Shown: piece after piece, positions 20,230 through 29,145 of the stretch | How positions within the stretch are numbered: the stretch's first letter is position 1 | Layout: every line of letters starts with the position of its first letter | Origin: Streptomyces sp. NBC_00259 | GTDB lineage: Bacteria; Actinomycetota; Actinomycetes; Streptomycetales; Streptomycetaceae | Assembly: GCF_036181745.1 (NCBI RefSeq) | Contig: NZ_CP108080.1 | Span: 2,542,001 to 2,606,000 of the forward strand | Length of the DNA stretch: 64,000 bases | Direction: 5' to 3' | The notes under the pieces: model-generated | Seen by the model: only the letters and a program-made list of their open reading frames with translations | The model's database searches: none | What the model was told of the DNA's origin: nothing | Program-made: the position numbers and the translations under genes

Positions 20230-21729
20230 TTACACATCTTCCTGGCGGTCCAGGACGGACGCCAGAGCCTGCTCGAATCCGGAGGCCTCGCTGGCCTCGC
20301 GGGTCGGGTCCTGCTGCCGTACGTCGATGACATGGCCGGTCAGCTCGGAAAGCAGCACGTCCAGCGAGGTCCGGGCCACGGCCTCGGAGGACAGCAGCGA
20401 ACCGGACGGCTCCTGGCCGAACGCCTTGGTGCGCATCGGCGTGGCCGTGCGCTCCGGATTGACGCAATTCACACGGATTCCGTCGGCCGCCCATTCGTCG
20501 GAGAGGGCCTGGGTGAGATTCACCATGGCCGCCTTGGTGGACGAGTAAAGGCTGTATTCGGCGCGGCCGCGGGTGTAGCTGGAGGAGGTGTAGAGCAGCA
20601 GTTGACCCTTCGTCTCGGCCAAATACTTGTATGAAGCACGAGCAATCTGGACGGGCGCCAGATAATTGACGTTCAGCGCTTCCTGAATGGTCGCGTTGTC
20701 GGTCTCCGCGAGCTTGCCGATACGCAGGACGCCCGCGGTGTTGATGACGTAGTCGACGCGGCCGCTCTCGGCGTAGGCCTTGGACAGCGCGTCGTCCACG
20801 TGCTCCGGGTTCTCCACATGGGTGCCGGTGGTGGAGCGGCCCAGGGCGTAGACCTTCGCGCCGTACCGCTCGGCGAGGGCGGCGATGTCCGCGCCGATGC
20901 CGTACGAGCCGCCGAAGACGACGAGGGTCTTGCCGGCCAGCAGCTCACGGTAGGCGGCCTCGTCGGCCTGGCGCGGGGCGGTGGAGGAGGCGAGCTGGAA
21001 CAGCTTGTCGGCGATGAAGACGTCGACCGGCTGGGTCACCTTCATGTTGTACTCGTCGCCCGCGACGACGTAGATCGGCACGTCGGGCAGGTACTTGAGC
21101 ACGACGCTGCAGTCGTCCGTGGCCTGGAAGTTGGGGTCGCCGGCGGCGATCTCGTAGGCCCGGCGGATCGTGGAGAGCTTGAACGCCTGCGGGGTCTGGC
21201 CGCGGCGCAGCCGGGACCGGTCCGGGACGTCGGTGATGAACTCGCCGTCCTCGCCGTGCGTGCGGGTCACGATGATGGTGTCCGCGGAGGGGATGGCGAC
21301 GTCGACCGCCTGGTAGCGCTCCAGGGCGTCGACACAGTCCGCGATCACTCGCTGTGACAGAAGCGGACGCACCGCGTCATGGAAGAGGACATTGGCGTCC
21401 TCCCCCTCGGCGAGGCCCTCGCCGAGGGCCCGGATCGCGCGCTCGGTGGTCTCGTTGCGGGTCGCGCCGCCCTCGATGACCTTGCGGACCTTCGTCAGTC
21501 CGGCCTTCGCGATGATCTTCTCGACATCGGGCACGAAACCCGGCGCCATCAGCACGATCACATCGTCGATGGCCTCCGCCTGCTCGAAGATCGTCAGCGT
21601 GTGCTCGATGACGGCCTTGCCGGCGATCTTCAGCAGCTGCTTGGGGATCGCGAGCCCCACGCGCTGGCCGGTACCACCGGCGAGCACGACTGCTGTGGTG
21701 CGGGGCTTGGCTTCGTGCGGCACGGACAC
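20230..21729 (-). CDS. Fused cytidylyltransferase / short-chain reductase (TarI-TarJ/Bcs1-like)
   Basis: 499 residues. The N-terminal ~235 residues are an IspD/TarI-type cytidylyltransferase (VVLAGGTGQR, PKQLL, HDAVRPL). The C-terminal part is a short-chain dehydrogenase with VVFGGSYGIG, Ser in YTSSSY and the YSSTK catalytic Tyr/Lys. The same fusion is known in Haemophilus influenzae Acs1/Bcs1, which reduces ribulose 5-phosphate and activates the product as CDP-ribitol. It is therefore likely to supply CDP-ribitol to the polymerase next door; an IspD role in isoprenoid synthesis is less likely. GTG at 21729 has GAGG seven bases upstream. Confidence 0.82.
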   Translation of the reverse strand: MSVPHEAKPRTTAVVLAGGTGQRVGLAIPKQLLKIAGKAVIEHTLTIFEQAEAIDDVIVLMAPGFVPDVEKIIAKAGLTKVRKVIEGGATRNETTERAIRALGEGLAEGEDANVLFHDAVRPLLSQRVIADCVDALERYQAVDVAIPSADTIIVTRTHGEDGEFITDVPDRSRLRRGQTPQAFKLSTIRRAYEIAAGDPNFQATDDCSVVLKYLPDVPIYVVAGDEYNMKVTQPVDVFIADKLFQLASSTAPRQADEAAYRELLAGKTLVVFGGSYGIGADIAALAERYGAKVYALGRSTTGTHVENPEHVDDALSKAYAESGRVDYVINTAGVLRIGKLAETDNATIQEALNVNYLAPVQIARASYKYLAETKGQLLLYTSSSYTRGRAEYSLYSSTKAAMVNLTQALSDEWAADGIRVNCVNPERTATPMRTKAFGQEPSGSLLSSEAVARTSLDVLLSELTGHVIDVRQQDPTREASEASGFEQALASVLDRQEDV

Positions 21730-21922
21730 AGACGAACCTCTACCTTGCGATGACTGGGGGACGGTGTGATGGTCGCACTCTCCGTGACCGTCCCGCAAGG
21801 CGGACATCGAACGCTCCACACCCTGCAGAAACCGGCTGTTCACCCGCTGGCCAGGGAAGTTTGCGAGGGCAGAACAGGACGAAGGGGTGACTGATACCAC
21901 AGGGGAGAGGTGTGGCTGAGCG

Positions 21923-24052
21923 TTACTTCATCGCTTTGTCGACGACATTGAGTACAAGTTCGTTGCCTGCGCTGAAGAAGATCTTCACCGTTACCTCGTC
22001 CCGAGGCCGGGAGCGCAGCCGCCGCACCGTCGCGCGCACCTGCGCGAACGGGCGCTTCTTGAGCAGGTCGACGGAGGGATACGGGAAGACCGTGCCCTTC
22101 TCGACCACGTCGTCGAGGAAGCGGCCGATGCGGACGGGCTCGGCGCCGGCGGCGGGGCGCAGCCAGAGGTCCCACACGTCGTGGGCGGACGCCTGGACCT
22201 TGGCGGGGGCGGCGAGCGGGACGGTGCAGCGGAAGCCGTCCGCGCCGACGCGGGCGCCGGGGAACTCCAGTGCACCGGTGTCCTTACCACGGCGGCGCAG
22301 CAGCAGGACCGGGTCGGCGGTCAGTTGCGCTTCTCCCAGCAAACGCCCGGAAATGGTGAGGTGCCGAGCAGTGATGTTGACGTCGCCGGACTCGGCGTGG
22401 ACGGGACGCACCCACGACCGCAGCGTGAGCCCGCCCTGCCTTACATAGGGGACGAGGGCGCGGACGGGAACGCCGGGGCGGACACGGGCGGCGGCCCGCA
22501 TCGCCCCGCGCTGGTCGACGGCGCGGGTGGCGAGCGGGGGGCGGTCGCCGTCGTAGCCCTGGGGAACGGCGTGGCAGGTCCAGATGCCCTCGGCGAGGTC
22601 CGCGTCCGCGGGGACGGTGGCGCGCCCGCTCGCGTCGAAGGGAAAGACCCGGTCGGGGGCGGCGGGGTCGGGGTGCGCGCAGACGAGCACGGTCTCCCCC
22701 GTCTGCTCCCCGAGCAGGGTCACGGTGAGCGCGCCGCTCTCCTCGGCCACGCAGTCCACGCGGCGGTCGCCCGCGGCGGGCGAAGGTACGGGGGCGGGGA
22801 TCTCGGGGTTGGATGCGGGGGCGGGGGCGGGTGCGCTTACGCTCTCGTGGCCGGAGCCGGCCGAAGGGGTCGCCGAGGGGACGGGCGGACCTTCGGTGTG
22901 CGACCGGGAACCCGCGCCCAGGGCCGCGAACAGTTCCTCGTACTGCTTCGCGACCGGGCCCGGGTCGAAGCGGCGGGCGTGGGAGCGGGCCGCGGCGCCC
23001 ATCCGGCGGCGCAGCGGCTCGTCGTCGATCAGCCGGAGCAGCGCGGCGGCGATGGCGTCGGTGTCGCCGACGGGGACGAGCAGCCCGTCCACACCGTCCG
23101 CGATGATCTCGCGCGGTCCGTAGTCGCAGTCGGTGCTGACGACGGGCAGTCCGCAGCGCATCGCCTCGACGAGCGTCATGCCGAAGGACTCGTGGCGCGA
23201 GGTGGAGACGGCGATCGCGCCCTTCACCCACTCCGGTTCGATCGGCGAGCGGGGTCCCATGAGATGAACGCGGTTGTAGAGGCCGAGTTGGTCGATACGT
23301 CTGCGGAGACGTTCCTTCTGCTTGCCCCAGCCGCAGATGCGCAGCGTCCAGTCCGGCCGTACGGCGACGACCTTGGCGAACGCCTCGATCAGCACGTCGT
23401 ACTGCTTCTCCGAGGCGAGCCGCCCGGCGGCGACGACGGTGGTCCCGCCCAGGTCGGAGGTGGCGACCATGGGCTCGGGCACGCTGTTCGGTATGGCCAG
23501 CACCTGGGTGTCCGGCAGCGGCATCCGGTCCCGCCAGACCACGGCGTCGCCCTCGGAGACGGTCACGAACACGTCGAGCGCGGCGAGGTGCTCACGCATC
23601 TCGGCGCGCAGCTCCGGCTTGTGGTGATTGTGCGTCATGTGCTCCTGGCCGATGAGCACGGCGCGCTCGGGCGCGAACTGGGCGACGTACGCGACGAGTC
23701 CGGGCCTGGTGCCGATCACCACGTCGGCGTCGGAGCCGGTGTAGTGCTCACGCACGCGCTGGTCGGTGAGCCTGCTGTACTCGGCGAAGCGCGCCTCGTG
23801 GGCCGGAAAGCGCTCGGCCGGCTGGAGCGCGAGCGGATGCTTCTTCTCGTTGCCCGGGGAGGAGGGGCGGGTGTCGATGAGCGGTACGACGGAGATGCGG
23901 GGGTCGATCGCGAAGAGCGGCTCGTCCCGGTGCCGGAAGACGGAGACGATCTCCACGTCGTGGCGCCCGGCGAGCTCCTCCGCGAGGTTGAGCGTGGTGC
24001 GGATGGTGCCGCCGATGCCATAGATGGTGTGGATGAGGAAGGAGACCTTCAT
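21923..24052 (-). CDS. GT4 glycosyltransferase with C-terminal beta-rich extension
   Basis: 709 residues. Residues 1-375 are a GT-B fold GT4 enzyme: FLIHTIYGIGGTIRTTLNLAEEL at the start, VVAAGRLASEKQYDVLI, and STSRHESFGMTLVEAMRCGLPVV with the catalytic-site E-x7-E. A Pro/Ser linker follows, then about 270 residues of beta-rich sequence. Similar extensions occur in wall-teichoic-acid glycosyltransferases. ATG at 24052 has GGAG upstream. First gene of the cassette, so a linkage-unit or backbone-modifying transferase is likely; donor sugar unknown. Confidence 0.82.
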   Translation of the reverse strand: MKVSFLIHTIYGIGGTIRTTLNLAEELAGRHDVEIVSVFRHRDEPLFAIDPRISVVPLIDTRPSSPGNEKKHPLALQPAERFPAHEARFAEYSRLTDQRVREHYTGSDADVVIGTRPGLVAYVAQFAPERAVLIGQEHMTHNHHKPELRAEMREHLAALDVFVTVSEGDAVVWRDRMPLPDTQVLAIPNSVPEPMVATSDLGGTTVVAAGRLASEKQYDVLIEAFAKVVAVRPDWTLRICGWGKQKERLRRRIDQLGLYNRVHLMGPRSPIEPEWVKGAIAVSTSRHESFGMTLVEAMRCGLPVVSTDCDYGPREIIADGVDGLLVPVGDTDAIAAALLRLIDDEPLRRRMGAAARSHARRFDPGPVAKQYEELFAALGAGSRSHTEGPPVPSATPSAGSGHESVSAPAPAPASNPEIPAPVPSPAAGDRRVDCVAEESGALTVTLLGEQTGETVLVCAHPDPAAPDRVFPFDASGRATVPADADLAEGIWTCHAVPQGYDGDRPPLATRAVDQRGAMRAAARVRPGVPVRALVPYVRQGGLTLRSWVRPVHAESGDVNITARHLTISGRLLGEAQLTADPVLLLRRRGKDTGALEFPGARVGADGFRCTVPLAAPAKVQASAHDVWDLWLRPAAGAEPVRIGRFLDDVVEKGTVFPYPSVDLLKKRPFAQVRATVRRLRSRPRDEVTVKIFFSAGNELVLNVVDKAMK

Positions 24053-24368
24053 CAACGCTCCGTTCAGCCGTGCTGGGGCACCTTGCTGCCCCACCCCCCG
24101 CGTACAAGACGGTGATAGCGGGCGAGAGGTTGTGCCACCGCACGGATCCGAACGGACCGGATATCTCACACAAGGCCGGAGGTACGTGCACGAGCCACGA
24201 GAAGCTGCGCGACGTTGCTGTTACCCGTCCTCGGAGGCCGACGCCGAGCCGGGCCGGGCCGAGCCCCGGCCCGGCCCGCCCGAAGCGGGACGGTCCGGGC
24301 CGGGGGCACTACGGAGGCAAAGCAAGGTCCGCCCTCGCCGAGGCGAGGCGGTCCCGGCCCCGGCTCCG

Positions 24369-24504
24369 GGGGCCAGGTCCAGGACCGCCGAAGGTCGACG
24401 CCCAGGTCAGCCGCCACCACCCCGGGCCAGGGCCGGACCGGCCTCGGCCCGGGGCCAGGTCCAGGACCGCCGAAGGTCGACGCCCAGGTCAGCCGCCACC
24501 ACCC
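24369..24504. repeat. Perfect 54-bp direct repeat, two copies
   Basis: Copies at 24369-24422 and 24451-24504 are identical over 54 bases, with 28 bases between them (period 82). They begin GGGGCCAGGTCCAGGACCGC and end in GCCACCACCC. They fill part of the 505-base gap 24053-24557 between the GT4 gene and obg, which holds no convincing gene. Both copies lie just downstream of the obg stop codon. Confidence 0.9.
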
Positions 24505-24557
24505 GGAGGCCGACGCCCCGGCACGTCAGGTCCGGGCCTCGTCTGTGCCCGGTGCTG

Positions 24558-25994
24558 CTAGAACGGGTCGAAGTCGTCGAACTCGCGCTGGGCCTCGTCG
24601 CGCTCCGCGTCGCGGTCCTTGCGGCGCTGGGCCGCGGGGCGCGGGGCCTCGAGGCGGTGGTCCTCGCCGCGGCGGCCGAGCATCTCCGCGCCGGCCATCA
24701 TCGTGGGCTCCCAGTCGAAGACGACCGCGTTGTCCTCGGGGCCGATCGCGACGCCGTCGCCCGCGCGGGCGCCCGCCTTCATCAGCTGTTCCTCGACGCC
24801 GAGGCGGTTGAGGCGGTCCGCCAGGTAGCCGACGGCCTCGTCGTTGTTGAAGTCGGTCTGGCGCACCCAGCGCTCCGGCTTCTCGCCGCGCACCCGGAAG
24901 AGGCCGTCCTCCTCCTGCGTGACCGTGAAGCCCGCGTCGTCGACCGCCTTCGGGCGGATGACGATCCGGGTCGCCTCCTCCTGCGGCTTGGCCGCGCGCG
25001 CCGTCGCCACGATGTCGGCCAGCGCGAAGGACAGCTCCTTCAGCCCGGTACGCGCGACCGCCGACGCCTCGAAGACGCGGTAGCCGCGCTCCTCCAGGTC
25101 CGGGCGGATCATCTCCGCGAGGTCCTTGCCGTCCGGGATGTCGATCTTGTTGAGGACGACGATCCGGGGACGGTCGTCCAGTCCGCCGTACTGCTTCAGC
25201 TCCTCCTCGATGACATCGAGGTCGGAGACCGGGTCGCGCTCGGACTCCAGCGTCGCCGTGTCCAGGACGTGCACGAGCACCGAGCAGCGCTCGACGTGCC
25301 GCAGGAACTCCAGGCCGAGGCCGCGGCCCTGGCTGGCGCCGGGAATCAGGCCCGGCACGTCCGCGATGGTGTAGACGGTCGAGCCGGCCGTGACGACGCC
25401 GAGGTTCGGGACCAGCGTCGTGAAGGGGTAGTCCGCGATCTTCGGCTTGGCGGCGGACAGCACGGAGATCAGCGAGGACTTGCCCGCGCTCGGGTAGCCG
25501 ACCAGCGCCACGTCCGCGACGGTCTTCAGTTCCAGGACGATGTCGCCGGTGCGTCCGGGCTCGCCGAGCAGCGCGAAGCCGGGAGCCTTGCGGCGGGCCG
25601 ACGCCAGCGCCGCGTTGCCGAGGCCGCCGCGGCCGCCGTCGGCCGCCACGTACGTCGTGCCGTGTCCGACCAGGTCGGCCAGGACGTTGCCCTCGTTGTC
25701 GAGGACGACCGTGCCGTCCGGCACCGGCAGGACCAGGTCCTGACCGTCCTTGCCGGAACGGTTGCCGCCCTCGCCGGGCTTGCCGTTGGTCGCCTTGCGG
25801 TGCGGCGAGTGGTGGTAGTCCAGCAGCGTCGTCACCGACTGGTCGACGGTGAGGATGACGTCTCCGCCACGGCCGCCGTTGCCGCCGTCCGGTCCGCCGA
25901 GCGGCTTGAACTTCTCACGGTGAACGGAGGCGCAGCCGTGGCCTCCGTTACCCGCGGCGATGTGCAGCTCGACGCGGTCCACGAAGGTGGTCAT
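24558..25994 (-). CDS. obg: GTPase Obg/CgtA
   Basis: 478 residues. Ribosome-associated essential GTPase; in Streptomyces it also influences the onset of aerial growth. The glycine-rich Obg fold ([17 protein letters not shown]) is followed by the G domain ([28 protein letters not shown]) and the C-terminal OCT domain. The last 40 residues are charged. ATG at 25994, in the conserved rplU-rpmA-obg order, 118 bases after rpmA with a terminator in the gap. Confidence 0.98.
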   Translation of the reverse strand: MTTFVDRVELHIAAGNGGHGCASVHREKFKPLGGPDGGNGGRGGDVILTVDQSVTTLLDYHHSPHRKATNGKPGEGGNRSGKDGQDLVLPVPDGTVVLDNEGNVLADLVGHGTTYVAADGGRGGLGNAALASARRKAPGFALLGEPGRTGDIVLELKTVADVALVGYPSAGKSSLISVLSAAKPKIADYPFTTLVPNLGVVTAGSTVYTIADVPGLIPGASQGRGLGLEFLRHVERCSVLVHVLDTATLESERDPVSDLDVIEEELKQYGGLDDRPRIVVLNKIDIPDGKDLAEMIRPDLEERGYRVFEASAVARTGLKELSFALADIVATARAAKPQEEATRIVIRPKAVDDAGFTVTQEEDGLFRVRGEKPERWVRQTDFNNDEAVGYLADRLNRLGVEEQLMKAGARAGDGVAIGPEDNAVVFDWEPTMMAGAEMLGRRGEDHRLEAPRPAAQRRKDRDAERDEAQREFDDFDPF

Positions 25995-26041
25995 GGGGTG
26001 TGCCTCCAGTACGTACGGAAATGTCTACTGCGTAACACGCG

Positions 26042-26082
26042 AAAGGCGGACCCACTTCCCGTCACGGGAAATGAGGTCCGCC
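26042..26082 (-). terminator. Terminator between rpmA and obg
   Basis: GGCGGACC (26045-26052) pairs with GGTCCGCC (26075-26082), with an inner TTCCCG/CGGGAA stem; TTT follows on the minus strand. It may attenuate rather than fully stop transcription into obg. Confidence 0.7.
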
Positions 26083-26112
26083 CTCGCGAGAACTGTTCTA
26101 CGGGGCCTTGAT

Positions 26113-26367
26113 TCAGGCGACCGGAACGATGTTCACGACCTTGCGGCCGCGGTGGGTACCGAACTCCACCGCACCGGCCTGCAGCGCGAACAGCGTGTCG
26201 TCGCCGCCGCGGCCGACGCCCGCGCCCGGGTGGAAGTGGGTGCCACGCTGACGGACCAGGATCTCACCCGCGTTGACGACCTGACCGCCGAAGCGCTTCA
26301 CGCCGAGCCGCTGAGCGTTGGAGTCGCGACCGTTCCGGGTGGACGATGCGCCCTTCTTGTGTGCCAT
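26113..26367 (-). CDS. rpmA: 50S ribosomal protein L27
   Basis: 84 residues starting [19 protein letters not shown], the conserved N-terminal tail that reaches the peptidyl-transferase centre, and containing [12 protein letters not shown]. Starts 14 bases after the rplU stop. Unlike firmicute L27 there is no N-terminal extension to be cleaved. Confidence 0.98.
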   Translation of the reverse strand: MAHKKGASSTRNGRDSNAQRLGVKRFGGQVVNAGEILVRQRGTHFHPGAGVGRGGDDTLFALQAGAVEFGTHRGRKVVNIVPVA

Positions 26368-26381
26368 CTCTCCTCAGTCCC

Positions 26382-26702
26382 TTACTTCGCAGCCGTGGGG
26401 ATCGCCGTGACCTTGATCGCCGTGTACTGCTGGCGGTGGCCCTGACGACGGCGGTAGCCGGTCTTGTTCTTGTAGCGCAGGATGTCGATCTTGGCGCCCT
26501 TGTGGTGGTCCACGACCTCGGCCTCGACCTTGATCCCGGCCAGCACCCACGGGTCGCTGGTCACAGCGTCGCCGTCGACAACGAGCAGGGTCGAGAGCTC
26601 GACCGTGTCGCCAACCTTGGCAGTGGAAATCTTGTCAACCTCAACGATGTCGCCGACAGCAACCTTGTGCTGGCGACCACCGCTGCGCACGATGGCGTAC
26701 AC
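26382..26702 (-). CDS. rplU: 50S ribosomal protein L21
   Basis: 106 residues, [14 protein letters not shown] at the start and [21 protein letters not shown] near the end, typical L21. GTG start at 26702 preceded by a GAGAGAGAGA purine run. In other actinobacteria rne lies directly upstream; here the next gene on this strand is far away, so the 26703-26984 gap must hold the rplU promoter. TTGACC near 26860 on the minus strand is a candidate -35 box. Confidence 0.98.
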   Translation of the reverse strand: MYAIVRSGGRQHKVAVGDIVEVDKISTAKVGDTVELSTLLVVDGDAVTSDPWVLAGIKVEAEVVDHHKGAKIDILRYKNKTGYRRRQGHRQQYTAIKVTAIPTAAK

Positions 26703-26984
26703 GCGGATCTCTCTCTCGCTCGAAACGGGAACCCCTGAAGCCAGCCGTCCGCACGGACCAAGGGCCCGCGACTGTCCGCAATGGATGAACGGCCTCTCCC
26801 GGCCGAGGGCCGGAAGGGAGGTGCTCAGAAGCTGACGCGTATGGAAACACGCCGACGGTCAAGGTTACGGGGCGGGCCGCAGGGGGTCAAACCAGGTCGT
26901 CGGGGAAGACGAGGACGCCGTTCCGCCCACTGCGGATGATCAGGGCTGGTGGCCGCCCGGCCCAGGGTTGTTGAATGTGCGCTC
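26703..26984. promoter_or_regulatory. Divergent region rplU / accessory cluster
   Basis: About 280 bases. The left half is the long rplU leader; a hairpin is possible around 26800-26820. The right half must carry the promoter of the plus-strand gene at 26985. I see no repeat or tRNA at this edge of the inserted block. Confidence 0.35.
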
Positions 26985-28865
26985 GTGTCCCTGCGCTCCC
27001 TTCTCACCCTGCCTCGTATGTTCCGGCACGGTCCTTCCGTCGGTGCCGACCTGCCCCCGGACGAGGCCGTTCGCCTCGACGAGCGGCCGGAACCACTGCG
27101 CGACGCGGTGGCCGCGGCGACCGCCGGGGACCACGGGCCCGCGCGGGAGCTGCTGGCGGCGACGCGGCTGGGCGCCGAGTGGGAACGGCGCAGCGACTAC
27201 GTCGGCGCGTTCGCCGACTCCGCCCTGCACAGTCCCGGCTGGCTGGACGCATGGCTCGCCGAGTCGCCCAAGGACCCGGACGCGATGCTGGTCAAGGCCG
27301 ATCTGTGCATAGCTCAGGCGTGGGCGATACGGACCGGGGCCCGCGCAGGACAGGTGTCGCCCGACCGGCTCAAGGCGTTCTTCGCCCTGCTCGAGGACGC
27401 CGTCCCGGTGCTCGGCGCGGCTGCCGAGGTCAACCCCGACGACCCGGTGCCGTGGCGGATCGCCCTCACCCATGCCATGGGCATCCAGGCGCCGCGCGAG
27501 CTCTTCGACGCGTACTGGGCCGAGGCCACCGCCCGCGCCCCGCACCACTACGGCTGCCACGCCGCCGCACTGTGGTATCTGTGCGAGAAGTGGCACGGCT
27601 CGCACCAGGAGATGTTCGACTTCGCCGAACGGGCGGCCGACGAGGCTCTGCCGGGCTCGAAGCTCCGCGCGCTGCCGCTGGCGGCCGCGATCGAGTACGA
27701 CGTCGTCGCCGACGCGGGGAAAGAGGGGCCGATCGACCGGTCCCGGATCGTCGCCGCGGTGGACCGCGCGCTGGAGCTGTCCTCCTTCTACGAGCCCGGC
27801 GACCCCGAGGCGGCCGGCTTCCGCAACGAGCTGGCCCTGATGCTGATCCTGGCCAAGCGATTCGAGGAGGCGCTGGACGTCTTCCGGGCGATCGGGGTGC
27901 AGGCCCGCTCCTACCCGTGGGCGTACTTCGGGGACGCGCGTCAGGAGTTCCTGGACTTCCGCACCGGCGTACGGATGCAGATCGCGAGCGCGACCCCTTT
28001 CTTCTCCAGGCCCTCGCGGTCGGTGACCGGCTCGGTGACGGATGTCCCGGCGGGGCCCGTGGTCCACCTGATGGCGATCGCCGCCGCACCGCCCGCACAG
28101 GTGGCCGCGGCGGCGCTGATGTGCGGGATCCCGCTGCGGATCGCCCCGGCCGGCGGCTCGGCCAGCTATGTGGCGCTCGCCCCGGACGGTTCGCCCGGGC
28201 GGCGGGCCGCCCTGAGCGGCGGCGAGGACCGGCTCACCGGCGCGGCGGACACCTTCACCACCGGCGAGAAGTGGCCGGCCCTGGTGCTGCGCCGGACCGG
28301 CGGCCTGGCCGGGTTCACGCTGCTGCACAAGGGCAAGGAGGTCGCGGCCCACGCCTGGGACCCGGCCGCGCCGGTCGCCGACCACGCCTCGGCGGCCGCG
28401 ACCGCCGGCGCGCTCGCCCGGGTCTACGGCCTTCCCGACCCGCGCCCGCTCACCGGCCTGCTGCGCTCCTCGGCCGCCCCGGCCCGCCACCAGGCGGACC
28501 TGGTCACCGCCCTTGGCCTGCCGCCGCTCCCGGCGGGCTTCGGCGAGCACCCCGACGCCCTGGCCGGCGTCCCCGGCACCCGGCTGCTGGAGCGCCGCGG
28601 CATCCTCTCGGGCCTGCGCGACACCCTGACGAACGACCCGGACCGCCTCCTCGTCCAGCTCTCGGGCGAAAGCCCGGCTCCCCGGCCGAAGCTGTGGTGG
28701 CTGCTCCGGAGCGTCGCGCTCGTGTTCTTCACCACAGCGGCCGCGTACGCCTGGTGGTCCCCCGGCGTGAACACGCCGCGCTCCCTCTTGTTCTCGCTGC
28801 TGAGCCTCGTCTTCGCCGCGCAACTCGCCTCCGCGACCAGGGAACGCCGCCGCCGCGTCCGCTGA
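26985..28865 (+). CDS. Unknown helical-repeat protein with C-terminal membrane hairpin
   Basis: 626 residues from the GTG at 26985. Residues 20-330 look like an alpha-helical repeat domain (for example DYVGAFADSALHSPGWLDAW and ALWYLCEKWHGSHQEMFDFA), reminiscent of DUF4034-like proteins, though I cannot confirm the family. The middle is a separate alpha/beta domain. Two hydrophobic segments close to the C-terminus (SVALVFFTTAAAYAWW and SLLFSLLSLVFAAQLA) would anchor it. GTG at 26949 and ATG at 27018 are other starts; none has a good ribosome site. It may or may not be part of the sugar cluster that follows. Confidence 0.65.
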   Translation: MSLRSLLTLPRMFRHGPSVGADLPPDEAVRLDERPEPLRDAVAAATAGDHGPARELLAATRLGAEWERRSDYVGAFADSALHSPGWLDAWLAESPKDPDAMLVKADLCIAQAWAIRTGARAGQVSPDRLKAFFALLEDAVPVLGAAAEVNPDDPVPWRIALTHAMGIQAPRELFDAYWAEATARAPHHYGCHAAALWYLCEKWHGSHQEMFDFAERAADEALPGSKLRALPLAAAIEYDVVADAGKEGPIDRSRIVAAVDRALELSSFYEPGDPEAAGFRNELALMLILAKRFEEALDVFRAIGVQARSYPWAYFGDARQEFLDFRTGVRMQIASATPFFSRPSRSVTGSVTDVPAGPVVHLMAIAAAPPAQVAAAALMCGIPLRIAPAGGSASYVALAPDGSPGRRAALSGGEDRLTGAADTFTTGEKWPALVLRRTGGLAGFTLLHKGKEVAAHAWDPAAPVADHASAAATAGALARVYGLPDPRPLTGLLRSSAAPARHQADLVTALGLPPLPAGFGEHPDALAGVPGTRLLERRGILSGLRDTLTNDPDRLLVQLSGESPAPRPKLWWLLRSVALVFFTTAAAYAWWSPGVNTPRSLLFSLLSLVFAAQLASATRERRRRVR

Positions 28866-29145
28866 ACGCATCCGACTCGACGGTTCGTCAGAAAGCCTCG
28901 GAGCTCGGCGAATCGCCGCCGGGACGGACACGCGTCAGCGGTGCGCATCAGCGGCCGCGACTGGTCACGGTTTCATCACGAGCACCACGCAAATGCCCCC
29001 AAATGCATATCAAACCGCTGGTATGAACCAACGACCTCTCCGCCTTGTTGAGTTGGCCACCTTCTCTCATCACAGAACTCCACACCCTTCACATACGATC
29101 CACTTCATCACTGACTGATCAATGCCCATGGGGGGGTACTCAGCC
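28866..29145 (+). promoter_or_regulatory. AT-richer upstream region of the epimerase pseudogene
   Basis: 280 bases without a gene; 28980-29115 is clearly less GC-rich than the surroundings. TACGAT near 29095 could be a -10 box for the broken epimerase gene. Confidence 0.35.

Noticed and set aside
20230..21729. IspD of the isoprenoid pathway
   Set aside because: The fusion to a short-chain reductase and the neighbouring TagF-like gene fit CDP-alditol synthesis better.
24070..24561. Open frames in the gap between the GT4 gene and obg
   Set aside because: They run through a 54-bp direct repeat and give Pro/Arg/Gly-rich nonsense with no ribosome sites.
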